This document shows, in pieces, positions 24,092-32,281 of a stretch of 56,268 bases of DNA. The stretch is from the NCBI GenBank assembly GCA_034665745.1, contig JAXDJJ010000022.1:1-56268 (forward strand), written 5' to 3'. Numbering within the stretch: the stretch's first letter is position 1; every line of letters begins with the position of its first letter. The notes under the pieces are model-generated. The model had not been told where the DNA came from. It worked only from the letters and a program-made list of their open reading frames with translations, and made no database searches. A program made the translations under genes and the position numbers. Source of the DNA: JAXDJJ01 sp034665745. GTDB lineage: Bacteria > Actinomycetota > CADDZG01 > WHSQ01.

Positions 24092-24774
24092 TGGTCGAGA
24101 GATACGAGGACCTTTACGCGCTACCGATCGAGGAGTTCACGCCCGCGCGCAACGCCTTAGCCGACCGGTTGAAGGCCGAGGGCAACAAGGACGAGGCAAG
24201 CGTCGTCCGGGCCTTGAAGAAGCCGAGTGTTGCCGCGTGGACGATCAATCAGCTAGCGCGGACCCAACCCGACGACATCGAAGAGCTGTTCCGCATGCGC
24301 GACGCCATCGAGTCGGCATCCTCCGCGGTCGAGTTGCGGTCCCGCGCCGAAGAACGACGGCGACTACTGACTCGTTTGGTCAACGATGCCCGCCGCCTAC
24401 TGACGCAAGGTGGTCACGCCCCTGCTGCATCCACTATCGAGAAGGTGTCCGGATCTCTCCTCGCCGCGGACGACGATACGCGCGACCAAGTCGTGACCGG
24501 CACGCTGACGCGCGAGCTCACCCCCACGACATCCAGCTTCGGTGCGTTCGGTTCGTTCGACGCGATGAGCGTGGAATTCGACGACGAGCCAGACGAACCC
24601 GATCCGCATGCCGAACGGCTGCGTGCCGAAGCCGAAGAAGCAGAGACCGTGGCGGCCGAGCTAGAGGCAGCAGCAGACGCGGCGGAAGAAGCTGCCGAAG
24701 CAGTCCGAGACCGCGCTGCCGACGCTCGCCGGAAAGCCACGAAAGCGCGCGAGCGGGCGGCCAAGTCCGACTAG
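24091..24774 (+). CDS. Conserved actinobacterial protein of unknown function, coiled-coil tail
   Basis: A 227-residue protein. Its N-terminus (DLYALPIEEFTPARNALADRL, then LKKPSVAAWTINQLAR) is a conserved actinobacterial pattern without a known function. The C-terminal 70 residues are Ala/Glu/Arg-rich and form a long coiled coil. The start codon shares its A with the last base of the tRNA-Lys CCA, and there is no room for a ribosome site outside the tRNA, so translation would need the tRNA sequence as leader or be leaderless after tRNA processing. The conserved N-terminus supports this start. It overlaps the phosphoesterase tail to tail by 4 bases. Confidence 0.75.
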   Translation: MVERYEDLYALPIEEFTPARNALADRLKAEGNKDEASVVRALKKPSVAAWTINQLARTQPDDIEELFRMRDAIESASSAVELRSRAEERRRLLTRLVNDARRLLTQGGHAPAASTIEKVSGSLLAADDDTRDQVVTGTLTRELTPTTSSFGAFGSFDAMSVEFDDEPDEPDPHAERLRAEAEEAETVAAELEAAADAAEEAAEAVRDRAADARRKATKARERAAKSD

Positions 24775-26105
24775 CTGGGACATCGCCGCTGCGAGAGCAA
24801 GAGTTTGTGGTCGCTCGGATCCTGCTCGAAGTCGAACGCCCCCAACATGTCACTCGCTTGCTCGTCCCTAGCGGTGAGGTTGTCCAAGCCGTGAAGGGTC
24901 TCGATGAACTTCAGGACCGAGGAGAACTCGTAGGTGGTCGAGTCGACGTATCCGCTCTTGGCCCACGGCGAGATGATCAGCAATGGCACGCGGGGGCCGA
25001 GGCCCATCACATCTAGGTGTGGCGGGGGGACGTGGTCGTAGAAGCCACCGAAGTCGTCCCACACCATCACCACGGCCGTCGAGTCCCACAGGTCCGAGCG
25101 CATCAACGCATTCAGATGACGGACCGTCCAGTTCTCCCCTTTGCAAACGCTATGTGCGGCCCCGGGATGCTCGTCGTAACCGACGCCGGGTAGGACCCAC
25201 GAAACTTCTCTCAGCTTCTCGTTGCGGATGTCGCTCATGAATCGGCCCTCGCGCACGACGTCCGTCCCCCAGTGCTTCGAGAATCGGATGTGTTTGATCG
25301 CCAGCAGCGCGCTATAGAACCCCGAGTTCCCGTAATAACGCCATGAGACTCCGGCTTCTTCTAGGAGGTCGGGCAACACCTTGAAGTCGAAGCACGGGGC
25401 CACGTTCTCCCAGAATGACTCGACGGTCGGTAGGTCGGGGACCATCTCCGCATGCATCACCAACTTCCGGTCGTCAGGTGAGAGTTGCTTGAACCGGGGA
25501 ACGAGCTCCGACGGGTCATCGCAATAGCCACCCGGAGTGATGTCGCCGCGTGTGATCTTGTTTCCTGTCACGCGGCCCGACTGCGCTGCAACCGTGTACA
25601 GATGCTCGGGAAAGGTCGGTCCGTACATCGACGAGAACATGTGATCGCCGAGGACGAACTCGTCCGCGTAGCGGAAATAGTTCGGCAGGGTCGCACGCCG
25701 AAACTGGGTGTAGCCGGCAAGAGAATCTCCGTTCAACGGGATCTTGTCGAAACCGTCCATCGCCCCGCCGTTGACACCGATCAGACCCGACTGGAAGTCG
25801 TGGCCGAGGTCGAACGGCTGGATGTCCGGCGCATCGGTGAGCTGCATCCGCCGACCGGTCGAAAGCACACCGGTGCGAGTGCCCTCGGCCCCCGGGTAAC
25901 GGCCGAAGTAGTGATCGAACGTCCGGTTCTCCTTGATGATGAAGACGACATGCTCGATCGGGTTGCGATCGGTCGAAGCCGTGGACGGCGACGTCGACGG
26001 GTCGGTCGGTGTTTTCGCCGGGTCGGCAACCGCGCCCACATCGCGCGTGCACGCTCCGAGTAGAAGGGCAAGAACGAGCGCAACCGCCATAGGTCCGGGT
26101 CTCAT
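24771..26105 (-). CDS. Phospholipase C-like phosphoesterase lipoprotein
   Basis: A 444-residue exported protein of the phosphoesterase family (alkaline phosphatase superfamily) related to bacterial phospholipases C and acid phosphatases. The start MRPGPMAVALVLALLLGAC has a lipobox, with C19 as the lipidation site. Motifs HVVFIIKENRTFDHYFG, GDHMFSSMYGPTFPEHLY and VWDDFGGFYDHVPPP carry the metal and nucleophile residues. The likely role is release of phosphate or head groups from phospholipids at the cell surface. ATG at 26105 gives a proper lipoprotein signal; a longer start at 26219 does not. Confidence 0.88.
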   Translation of the reverse strand: MRPGPMAVALVLALLLGACTRDVGAVADPAKTPTDPSTSPSTASTDRNPIEHVVFIIKENRTFDHYFGRYPGAEGTRTGVLSTGRRMQLTDAPDIQPFDLGHDFQSGLIGVNGGAMDGFDKIPLNGDSLAGYTQFRRATLPNYFRYADEFVLGDHMFSSMYGPTFPEHLYTVAAQSGRVTGNKITRGDITPGGYCDDPSELVPRFKQLSPDDRKLVMHAEMVPDLPTVESFWENVAPCFDFKVLPDLLEEAGVSWRYYGNSGFYSALLAIKHIRFSKHWGTDVVREGRFMSDIRNEKLREVSWVLPGVGYDEHPGAAHSVCKGENWTVRHLNALMRSDLWDSTAVVMVWDDFGGFYDHVPPPHLDVMGLGPRVPLLIISPWAKSGYVDSTTYEFSSVLKFIETLHGLDNLTARDEQASDMLGAFDFEQDPSDHKLLLSQRRCPS

Positions 26106-26143
26106 ACGATGCCCATTCTGCGGCCATTCCTGGGAGGACTTCG

Positions 26144-26203
26144 ATGGGTGACGACAAGCAGGACCAGCAACAAGTCGGATCTGACCGGAAGGAAGAGAGC
26201 TAG
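26144..26203 (+). CDS. Possible 19-residue leader peptide
   Basis: A short frame encoding MGDDKQDQQQVGSDRKEES, preceded by GGGAGGA 6 bases upstream of the ATG. Its TAG directly abuts the ATG of the next gene (TAGATG) and is in the same frame. The peptide is highly polar with no signal or membrane segment. It may couple translation of the downstream gene. It could also be a chance ORF. Confidence 0.35.
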   Translation: MGDDKQDQQQVGSDRKEES

Positions 26204-26881
26204 ATGCAACCGATGTCACAGGTCTACGCAGAAGGCCGTGCCCGGATAGAGGAACTCGTCCGAGAACTGGATCCGGCGGGACTCGAGAAGAAGGTCCCCG
26301 CGTGCCCCGAGTGGACCGTCAAGGAGCTCGTCGCCCACCTAACCGGGGTGGCAGCCGATTCACTGTCGGCCAACGTGTCCGAGATGGGAAAGCCCGACTG
26401 GACCGCATCGCAGGTTCAGGAGCGGAACTCCAAGTCTGTAGAAGAGATCCTGGAGGAATGGAGCGGCATCGCAACCCAGATCGAGCCTGCACTCGATGAT
26501 CTGCATCCCACACTCGCATCCGCCTTGATAGGTGACCTGACGACCCACGAGCACGACCTTCGCGGCGCGATAGGGCGGGCCGGTGCACGCGACAGCGCCG
26601 CGGTCGTTATCTCGACGTCCTTCTATGCACGCAACTTCGGGAAGCGCCTGAAGGATGCTGGGCTACCCACAGTGGTCATCGAAGCGGGTGAACACCAGTG
26701 GACGGCCGGCAGAGAGGAACCCGCCGGAGCCGTGCGCGCACCCCTGTTCGAGATGTTGCGGGGCCTCACTGGCCGACGAACAACAGACGAGGTCAAAGGT
26801 TTCGACTGGTCGATCGACGCGGCCCCCTACCTAGAAGTGTTCTCGATGTATCCGGTAACCGAACAGTCACACAACGAGTAA
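26204..26881 (+). CDS. Maleylpyruvate isomerase/mycothiol-dependent family enzyme
   Basis: A 225-residue DinB-like four-helix protein of the mycothiol-dependent maleylpyruvate isomerase family. The N-terminal PACPEWTVKELVAHLTG motif and the central LTTHEHDLRGAIG carry the histidines that bind zinc in this fold, and a C-terminal MDMPI_C-like domain with TGRRTTDEV follows. Members use mycothiol as a cofactor in isomerisation or detoxification. A homogentisate pathway lies at 39916-43081 with no maleylacetoacetate isomerase beside it, so this is a possible but unproven supplier. It is divergent from the phosphoesterase gene. Confidence 0.82.
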   Translation: MQPMSQVYAEGRARIEELVRELDPAGLEKKVPACPEWTVKELVAHLTGVAADSLSANVSEMGKPDWTASQVQERNSKSVEEILEEWSGIATQIEPALDDLHPTLASALIGDLTTHEHDLRGAIGRAGARDSAAVVISTSFYARNFGKRLKDAGLPTVVIEAGEHQWTAGREEPAGAVRAPLFEMLRGLTGRRTTDEVKGFDWSIDAAPYLEVFSMYPVTEQSHNE

Positions 26882-26889
26882 GGAGAATC

Positions 26890-27402
26890 ATGCCTACAAC
26901 CGCAAAGTTCGTCACGTCCGAAGGAACCTTCACCGTCACACTGATGGATCACGCTCCGCTGACGGTTCACAACTTCATCGACCTCGCGACCGGCAAGCGC
27001 GAATGGAAAGACTCGCGCGATGGCCAACGCAAAAGCGAGCCTCTCTATGACGGCACGATCTTCCATCGCGTGATCCCCGATTTCATGATCCAAGGTGGAG
27101 ACCCAGAAGGAACTGGGATGGGCGGTCCGGGCTACCGGTTCGAGGACGAGTGCCCACCGGGGGGTCCGAGCTTCGACCGCCCGGGACTCCTCGCCATGGC
27201 CAACTCGGGGCCGAATTCGAACGGATCACAGTTCTTCGTGACCGTTAAGCCAACACCGTGGCTGACCGGCAAACACACGATCTTCGGCGAGGTCACCGAA
27301 GGCATGGATGTCGTCGACAAGATCGCGACGGTGCCCACCGGTGCCCAGGACAGGCCCGCGACCGATGTCGTGCTCGAGAAGGTCGAGATCGAAGAGAGCT
27401 AG
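26890..27402 (+). CDS. Cyclophilin-type peptidyl-prolyl isomerase
   Basis: A 170-residue cytoplasmic cyclophilin that interconverts cis and trans Xaa-Pro bonds. FHRVIPDFMIQGGD, the GSQFFVT strand, and the TPWLTGKHTIFGEVTEGMDVV block are the family core, and the catalytic Arg of FHRV is present. There is no signal peptide. AAGGAG precedes the ATG, 8 bases after the upstream stop, so it is cotranscribed with the mycothiol-type enzyme. Confidence 0.95.
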   Translation: MPTTAKFVTSEGTFTVTLMDHAPLTVHNFIDLATGKREWKDSRDGQRKSEPLYDGTIFHRVIPDFMIQGGDPEGTGMGGPGYRFEDECPPGGPSFDRPGLLAMANSGPNSNGSQFFVTVKPTPWLTGKHTIFGEVTEGMDVVDKIATVPTGAQDRPATDVVLEKVEIEES

Positions 27403-27414
27403 GACCCGATAGAT

Positions 27415-29799
27415 ATGGCCACGAAGACGGGCGTGCAGACGCCCGCGCTGCACGTTGCCGACAGCCAGGACCTGATCCGCGTGCACGGCGCGCGCGTGAA
27501 CAACCTCAAGGATGTCAGCATCGAGATCCCGAAACGCCGGCTGACGGTCTTCACAGGTGTCTCCGGCTCGGGTAAGAGCTCGTTGGTGTTCGGCACGGTC
27601 GCCGCAGAATCGCAGCGGTTGATCAACGAGACCTACAGCGCTTTCTTGCAGGGTTTCATGCCGAGCTTGGCACGGCCCGAGGTCGACCTGTTGGAGGGCC
27701 TGACGACGGCGATCATCGTGGACCAAGAGCGGATGGGTTCGAACCCCCGCTCTACCGTCGGTACCGCCACCGACGCCAACGCGATGCTTCGCATCCTGTT
27801 CAGCAGGCTCGGCAAGCCGCACGTCGGGCCGCCCATCGCGTACTCCTTCAACGTCCCGACGCGCAGAGCGAGCGGGGCGATGACCGTCGACAAGGGCGAG
27901 GGCAAGCGAATCGTCGTGCGCGACGCGGTCTATCACGGCGGCATGTGCCCTCGGTGTGAGGGCATGGGTTCGGTCACCGACTTCGACCTGTCTGCTTTGT
28001 TCGACGACAGTCTGTCGCTCAACGAAGGCGCCTTGACGATCCCGGGCTACAGCATGGACGGCTGGTACGGCCGCATCTTCCGCGGCTGCGGCTTCTTCGA
28101 CCCCGACAAACCGATCGCCAAGTACACCAAGAAGCAGATGCACGATCTCCTCTACAAGGAGCCGACCAAGATCAAGGTCGACGGGATCAACCTGACGTAC
28201 GAGGGCGTGATCCCGAAGATCCAGAAGACATTCCTGTCCAAGGACGTCGACGCGCTCCAACCGCACATCCGCGCCTTCGTCGATCGGGCGGTCACGTTCC
28301 AGACCTGTCCCGAATGCGACGGCACCCGACTCAACGAAGCAGCCCGCTCGTCGAAGATCAAGAAGCTCAACATCGCCGACGTCTGCTCGATGCAGCTGAG
28401 CGACCTCGCCGAATGGCTGCGGGGCCTTGACGAGCCGTCCATGGCTCCTCTGGTCGCCGGACTCCAACATCTCCTTGACTCGTTCGCAGACATCGGGTTG
28501 GGCTACCTCTCGCTCGACCGGCCGACCGGAACCCTGTCGGGCGGTGAGGTGCAGCGCACCAAGATGATCCGTCACCTCGGGTCCTCATTGACCGATGTCA
28601 CCTATGTCTTCGACGAACCGACCATCGGCCTCCACCCCCATGACGTCGAGCGGATGAACGGCCTGCTACTGCAGTTGCGCGACAAGGGCAACACGGTCCT
28701 CGTAGTCGAGCACGAGCCCGAGACGATCGCGATCGCCGATCACATCGTCGACCTCGGACCCGGTGCCGGCACGGCCGGTGGCGAGGTGGTGTTCGAGGGC
28801 ACCGTCGAGGACCTGCGGGCGAGCGACACCATCACCGGGCAACATCTCGACGACCAGATCGCGCTCAAGGAGACGCTGCGCACGGCCACAGGCGCGATGG
28901 AGATCCGCGGCGCAACCACGAACAACCTGAAGAAGGTCGATGTCGACATCCCACTCGGGGTCCTGTGCGTCCTCACGGGGGTCGCGGGCTCCGGCAAGAG
29001 CTCACTGATCGACGGTTCGGTAGCGGGGCGGGATGGGGTTGTTTCGATCGACCAGACCGCGATCCGAGGCTCACGTCGAAGCAACCCGGCTACCTACACC
29101 GGATTGCTCGAACCGATCCGCAAGGCGTTCGCGAAAGCGAACGGTGTGAAGCCGGCGCTGTTCAGCGCCAACTCCGAAGGTGCCTGTCCCGGTTGCAACG
29201 GTGCAGGGGTCATCTACACCGACCTGGCACTGATGGCCGGCGTGGCCACCACCTGCGAGGAGTGCGAAGGGAAGCGGTTCTTGGCGTCGGTGCTGGAGTA
29301 CAAGCTGGGCGGCCGCGATATCAGCGAGGTCCTCGCGATGTCGGTGACCGAAGCCACGGGGTTCTTCGGTGCGGGAAAGGCAAGCACGCCGGCGGCGCAC
29401 ACAATCCTCGAGCACTTGGTCGACGTGGGGCTCGGGTACCTCAGCCTCGGCCAGCCTTTGCCTACATTGTCCGGCGGCGAGCGACAGCGGCTCAAGTTGG
29501 CCACACATATGGGAGACAAGGGCGGCGTCTACATCCTCGACGAGCCGACCACTGGCCTCCACCTCGCCGATGTCGAACAGTTACTCAGCCTGCTCGATCG
29601 CCTGGTCGAGGACGGCAAGTCGGTCATCGTCATCGAGCACCATCAGGCAGTCATGGCGCACGCCGACTGGATCATCGATCTCGGCCCCGGCGCCGGCCAC
29701 GACGGTGGGCAGATCGTCTTCGAAGGGACACCTGCCGAGCTCGTCGCTGCTCGCTCAACCCTCACGGGCGAGCACCTCGCGGCCTACATCGCCACCTGA
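27415..29799 (+). CDS. UvrA2-like excinuclease ATPase
   Basis: A 794-residue protein with two ABC ATPase modules. P-loops are GVSGSGKSS (48-56) and GVAGSGKSS near residue 522, signatures TLSGGEVQR and TLSGGERQR. Zinc-finger CxxC pairs (CPRC, CPEC, CPGC, CEEC) are present. It is about 150 residues shorter than canonical UvrA (about 950) and lacks the usual UvrB-binding insertion, as in class II UvrA (UvrA2) proteins linked to DNA-damage or intercalator resistance. It is not flanked by uvrB or uvrC. It starts 12 bases after the cyclophilin gene and ends 18 bases before tRNA-Glu on the other strand. Confidence 0.92.
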   Translation: MATKTGVQTPALHVADSQDLIRVHGARVNNLKDVSIEIPKRRLTVFTGVSGSGKSSLVFGTVAAESQRLINETYSAFLQGFMPSLARPEVDLLEGLTTAIIVDQERMGSNPRSTVGTATDANAMLRILFSRLGKPHVGPPIAYSFNVPTRRASGAMTVDKGEGKRIVVRDAVYHGGMCPRCEGMGSVTDFDLSALFDDSLSLNEGALTIPGYSMDGWYGRIFRGCGFFDPDKPIAKYTKKQMHDLLYKEPTKIKVDGINLTYEGVIPKIQKTFLSKDVDALQPHIRAFVDRAVTFQTCPECDGTRLNEAARSSKIKKLNIADVCSMQLSDLAEWLRGLDEPSMAPLVAGLQHLLDSFADIGLGYLSLDRPTGTLSGGEVQRTKMIRHLGSSLTDVTYVFDEPTIGLHPHDVERMNGLLLQLRDKGNTVLVVEHEPETIAIADHIVDLGPGAGTAGGEVVFEGTVEDLRASDTITGQHLDDQIALKETLRTATGAMEIRGATTNNLKKVDVDIPLGVLCVLTGVAGSGKSSLIDGSVAGRDGVVSIDQTAIRGSRRSNPATYTGLLEPIRKAFAKANGVKPALFSANSEGACPGCNGAGVIYTDLALMAGVATTCEECEGKRFLASVLEYKLGGRDISEVLAMSVTEATGFFGAGKASTPAAHTILEHLVDVGLGYLSLGQPLPTLSGGERQRLKLATHMGDKGGVYILDEPTTGLHLADVEQLLSLLDRLVEDGKSVIVIEHHQAVMAHADWIIDLGPGAGHDGGQIVFEGTPAELVAARSTLTGEHLAAYIAT

Positions 29800-29817
29800 T
29801 CCACGGGACGTTGCTTG

Positions 29818-29891
29818 TGGCCCCAACGGGATTCGAACCCGTGTTACCGCCTTGAAAGGGCAGCGTCCTGACCAGGCTAGACGATGGGGCC
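29818..29891 (-). tRNA. tRNA-Glu (TTC)
   Basis: On the minus strand: acceptor GGCCCCA/TGGGGCC, anticodon loop CTTTCAA (TTC), T-arm ACGGG-TTCGAAT-CCCGT, discriminator A. CCA is not encoded (CAA follows). The anticodon stem has one G-T pair. The 5' part of this gene is duplicated at 31454-31483. Confidence 0.96.
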
Positions 29892-29896
29892 TTGCG
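29867..29896. repeat. Direct repeat, copy 1 (within tRNA-Glu)
   Basis: The first 25 bases of tRNA-Glu plus 5 flanking bases. It is 30 bases long and matches 31454-31483 with two mismatches, including 21 identical bases in a row. The repeat brackets the beta-propeller gene. Confidence 0.85.
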
Positions 29897-30030
29897 GGGA
29901 TGCTACGGGCTTTCAGGCGAGTCGGACACCCAGACCCGAAAGGCACAACGCCACAGAAACTCAACATCTAACGCTGATCGCGGCCTTGGGAGGCTACTTG
30001 AGGTTCGCGCTCGGTAGTTGTAGTGATCCC

Positions 30031-31434
30031 CTACCCGGCCCTCTTCAGAATTGGCGATGTTGCCTCAAGGCACTTGACGCCAAGTGGCCCGACATTGCGC
30101 CGCTCTGTGACTTTTGCCCTGTACCTGCCTGGAGTCCAACCTCTGATGCGGCCCCTGTAGGTCCCATCATCCTTCGTGTATCCGCTCCACAAGGACGCCC
30201 AACTTCCATTGGCCCTCCGCATTTGCACAAGAACCGGTACATGAGATTCGCAAGCGCCCCCTCCGGTGGGTGACACGACGCGGCCCTGGAACACATTCCC
30301 GGCGGCCGACAAGGTGACTGTTCTGACACGTTCGGCGCCCTCAGCGTCTTTGGGATATGCCTGCAGGTAGGTGACCGACCCTGAAGAAGGGTCCCTAGAA
30401 AACACCCCAAGGGTGTTGTCGTGAGGAGCTGCCACATAGATCGACTTTCCATCGGGGCTGACGACCACGGAGGCCGCATAGTTCAATCCATCAACCCCAT
30501 CCGCCCCATCAAAAAACACTTGGGCTTGGGTGAGAGAGCCTGAATCAATATCCCGGGAGAACACAGATAGGGCGTAGTCCTGTTGTCCGGTGACCACCAC
30601 TTCCTTGCCGTCCGGAGTGACAGCAAGACTCCAGGCTCCGTTTAGCCCGGGGGTCACGTCCTTACCCACTGTCTCAGCCAGCGTCGCCGTGGCCCCGCTG
30701 ACGGTCCAGTGGAGCACTCCCACATTCGGATTCACTCCGTACAGGTCGGTTCCGTCTGGAGAAAAGGCTAGGTCAATCACATTGGGACCAGCAGACGTTG
30801 TCACAACTTCCTTCGTTCCCAAAAGACCGGTAGTGGTGTCCCTTGACCATCTAACGAGACCATCCGACTGAATGTCATAGAGGTAGTGATGAGTCGGGTC
30901 GGCGACCGGTTCATCTGACGTTCCTGAGCCGGCTGTGAGCTGAAGGTAGGTAAGCGATCCATCTCCACTGACGGCAAAAGTCAGCAATCCCGATTGAACC
31001 TTCACGTAGAGGTTGTTGTCGACAACCGTGACGGTCAATGGTGAGACAAGTCCCGTGATGCCGTCGAGGTTGTTTCGCCAGTCTTTGATTCGCGACAGGC
31101 CACTCGAAGAAAATTCGAACTGTCGGATCGCGTTTCCACCATTAACAACTCCAAAGACGGTGGTGTTGTTTTGAGCGAAGGCCACCATGGAGCCGTAAGC
31201 AAGGTTCCCGCCGAAGTTCTCTCCTGAAGCGGCGTCAACGTACGTCAATTCGCCAGTCTCAAGGTTGCGGGTCATGCCAACAATGCTGTCGCCACCTTGA
31301 GAACCCACAACCTTCGTTCCGTCAGGGGAAATTGCCACGTGGTAAACGTCGAACAACACGTCAGCACTTGCTCCCGTAGTCCCCAACAACAGAAGAAGCA
31401 CAGCCGTTAACGCCCCGCAAACTCGCCGCATCAT
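30031..31434 (-). CDS. Secreted beta-propeller protein, lactonase-like
   Basis: A 467-residue exported protein. A signal peptide (MMRRVCGALTAVLLLLLG, cleaved near ASA) leads into a seven-bladed YVTN/6-phosphogluconolactonase-like propeller. Blades are marked by repeated VxxSPDGxxxYV (VAISPDGTKVVG, LAFSPDGTDLYG, VVVSPDGKSIYV). A small Ig-like or carboxypeptidase-regulatory-like beta domain of about 90 residues follows. Function is unknown; scaffold or sugar-lactone roles are possible. The gene looks lower in GC than its neighbours and lies between copies of the tRNA-Glu 5' segment, suggesting recent acquisition. The start at 31434 follows a GGGGGG tract. Confidence 0.82.
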   Translation of the reverse strand: MMRRVCGALTAVLLLLLGTTGASADVLFDVYHVAISPDGTKVVGSQGGDSIVGMTRNLETGELTYVDAASGENFGGNLAYGSMVAFAQNNTTVFGVVNGGNAIRQFEFSSSGLSRIKDWRNNLDGITGLVSPLTVTVVDNNLYVKVQSGLLTFAVSGDGSLTYLQLTAGSGTSDEPVADPTHHYLYDIQSDGLVRWSRDTTTGLLGTKEVVTTSAGPNVIDLAFSPDGTDLYGVNPNVGVLHWTVSGATATLAETVGKDVTPGLNGAWSLAVTPDGKEVVVTGQQDYALSVFSRDIDSGSLTQAQVFFDGADGVDGLNYAASVVVSPDGKSIYVAAPHDNTLGVFSRDPSSGSVTYLQAYPKDAEGAERVRTVTLSAAGNVFQGRVVSPTGGGACESHVPVLVQMRRANGSWASLWSGYTKDDGTYRGRIRGWTPGRYRAKVTERRNVGPLGVKCLEATSPILKRAG

Positions 31435-31453
31435 TACCCCCCAGTCGCTATCG

Positions 31454-31483
31454 CCTGACCAGGCTAGACGATGGAGCCTCGCG
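31454..31483. repeat. Direct repeat, copy 2: truncated tRNA-Glu 5' segment
   Basis: A 30-base copy of 29867-29896 with two differences, in the same orientation (minus). It covers about nucleotides 1-25 of tRNA-Glu. The cloverleaf is not completed beyond it, so it is a tRNA remnant and not a gene. It lies only 20 bases upstream of the propeller start codon. An ACAAT-T-ATTGT palindrome at 31495-31505 lies just upstream and could hold the old tRNA promoter -10. Confidence 0.8.
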
Positions 31484-31588
31484 AACGAGGGCCCACAATT
31501 ATTGTCCCACCCGGCCCCGTCGCCGGTTAGTGGATGAGACACGCGGCGCGGCCTTGCAAGGTGACGGCTAGGAGGGGACACTCTGGCG

Positions 31589-31951
31589 ATGTTCTACGGC
31601 GGAGGGATAGTCGCGCTCGCGTTGTTCCTGCTGTGGATCTATTGCATCTTCGACGTCATCTCGACCGACGAGTCGCTGGCTCGGAACATGCCGAAGTTCG
31701 TGTGGCTGATCGTCGTCATCTTCCTTCCAGACATCGGCTCGATCGCGTGGCTGGCTCTCGGCAGACCTCAGAAGGTCGGCTACACGCCTGGATCGACCAC
31801 CCTCAGGCCCCCGCGAGCGATGCCGAGAGGCCCAGAGGATTCACCGGACTTCATCAAGGGCCTCGATACGAGGTCGAAGGAGCTGAAGGACTGGGAAGAC
31901 GACCTCAAACGTCGAGAGGAAGACCTGAAGAAACGGGAGGACGGCGAATGA
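31589..31951 (+). CDS. PLDc_N-domain membrane protein
   Basis: A 120-residue inner-membrane protein. Two transmembrane helices (about 5-25 and 38-57) form the PLD nuclease N-terminal domain, with the WIYCIFDVI and WLIVVIFLPDIGSIAWLALG motifs. The C-terminal third (about 88-120) is a charged coiled coil (KELKDWEDDLKRREEDLKKR). There is no phospholipase catalytic domain. Such stand-alone PLDc_N proteins are common in actinobacteria and their role is unknown. GGAGGGG precedes the ATG at about 11 bases. Confidence 0.82.
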   Translation: MFYGGGIVALALFLLWIYCIFDVISTDESLARNMPKFVWLIVVIFLPDIGSIAWLALGRPQKVGYTPGSTTLRPPRAMPRGPEDSPDFIKGLDTRSKELKDWEDDLKRREEDLKKREDGE

Positions 31952-31967
31952 GCCGGACTAAAGGAAG

Positions 31968-32042
31968 CGCCCCAGACCGGACTTGAACCGGCGACCTTCT
32001 CCTTGACAGGGAGATGAGCACTCCAGACTGCTCCACTGGGGC
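31968..32042 (-). tRNA. tRNA-Asp (GTC)
   Basis: On the minus strand: acceptor GCCCCAG/CTGGGGC, D-stem GAGC/GCTC, anticodon stem TCTCC/GGAGA with loop CTGTCAA (anticodon GTC), T-loop TTCAAGT, discriminator G. CCA is not encoded. Confidence 0.96.
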
Positions 32043-32126
32043 TTAAGAGTCAGAGAGGCTAACAGACGGGTCTGGCGGGATTGCTATCCTCGGCCCCCGC
32101 ATCACACGGTTCGACTAGCGCAGCAG

Positions 32127-32202
32127 GGCGAGGTAGCTCAGTTGGTAGAGCACGCGACTGAAAATCGCGGTGTCGGCAGTTCGATTCTGCCCCTCGCCAC
32201 CA
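32127..32202 (+). tRNA. tRNA-Phe (GAA)
   Basis: Acceptor GGCGAGG/CCTCGCC, D-stem GCTC/GAGC, anticodon loop CTGAAAA (anticodon GAA), T-arm GGCAG-TTCGATT-CTGCC, discriminator A and encoded CCA. It is divergent from tRNA-Asp, 84 bases away. Confidence 0.97.
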
Positions 32203-32216
32203 CCCGATCTCGGACG

Positions 32217-32251
32217 CGAAAACGGACGCCCCAGTGGAGCGCCCGTTTTCG
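32217..32251 (+). terminator. Terminator after tRNA-Phe, also facing bldC
   Basis: A 9-base perfect stem (CGAAAACGG / CCGTTTTCG) extended inward by CGC/GCG, loop CCCAGTGGA. It lies 14 bases after tRNA-Phe and 30 bases after the end of bldC on the other strand. No T-tract follows, so efficiency is uncertain. Confidence 0.6.
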
Positions 32252-32281
32252 TCCCCCCGACTTCGAGGGTGGCCGAGTGTG

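Noticed and set aside
24600..24774. Repeat array in the Ala/Glu/Arg-rich tail of the 24091 gene
   Set aside because: It is low-complexity coiled-coil coding sequence, not a nucleotide repeat array.
27226..28575. Long open frame on the minus strand (449 codons) opposite the UvrA-like gene
   Set aside because: It lies wholly antisense to a clear UvrA2-type protein, has Arg/Asp/Val-rich shadow composition and no recognisable domain. GC-rich codon bias creates such frames.
31454..31483. Second tRNA-Glu gene
   Set aside because: Only the first 25 or so nucleotides match; the anticodon stem, T-arm and 3' acceptor are missing.
29818..32202. Prophage or integrative element at the tRNA cluster
   Set aside because: No integrase, excisionase or phage gene is present; bldC at 32282 resembles excisionase-type HTH proteins but matches BldC itself closely.
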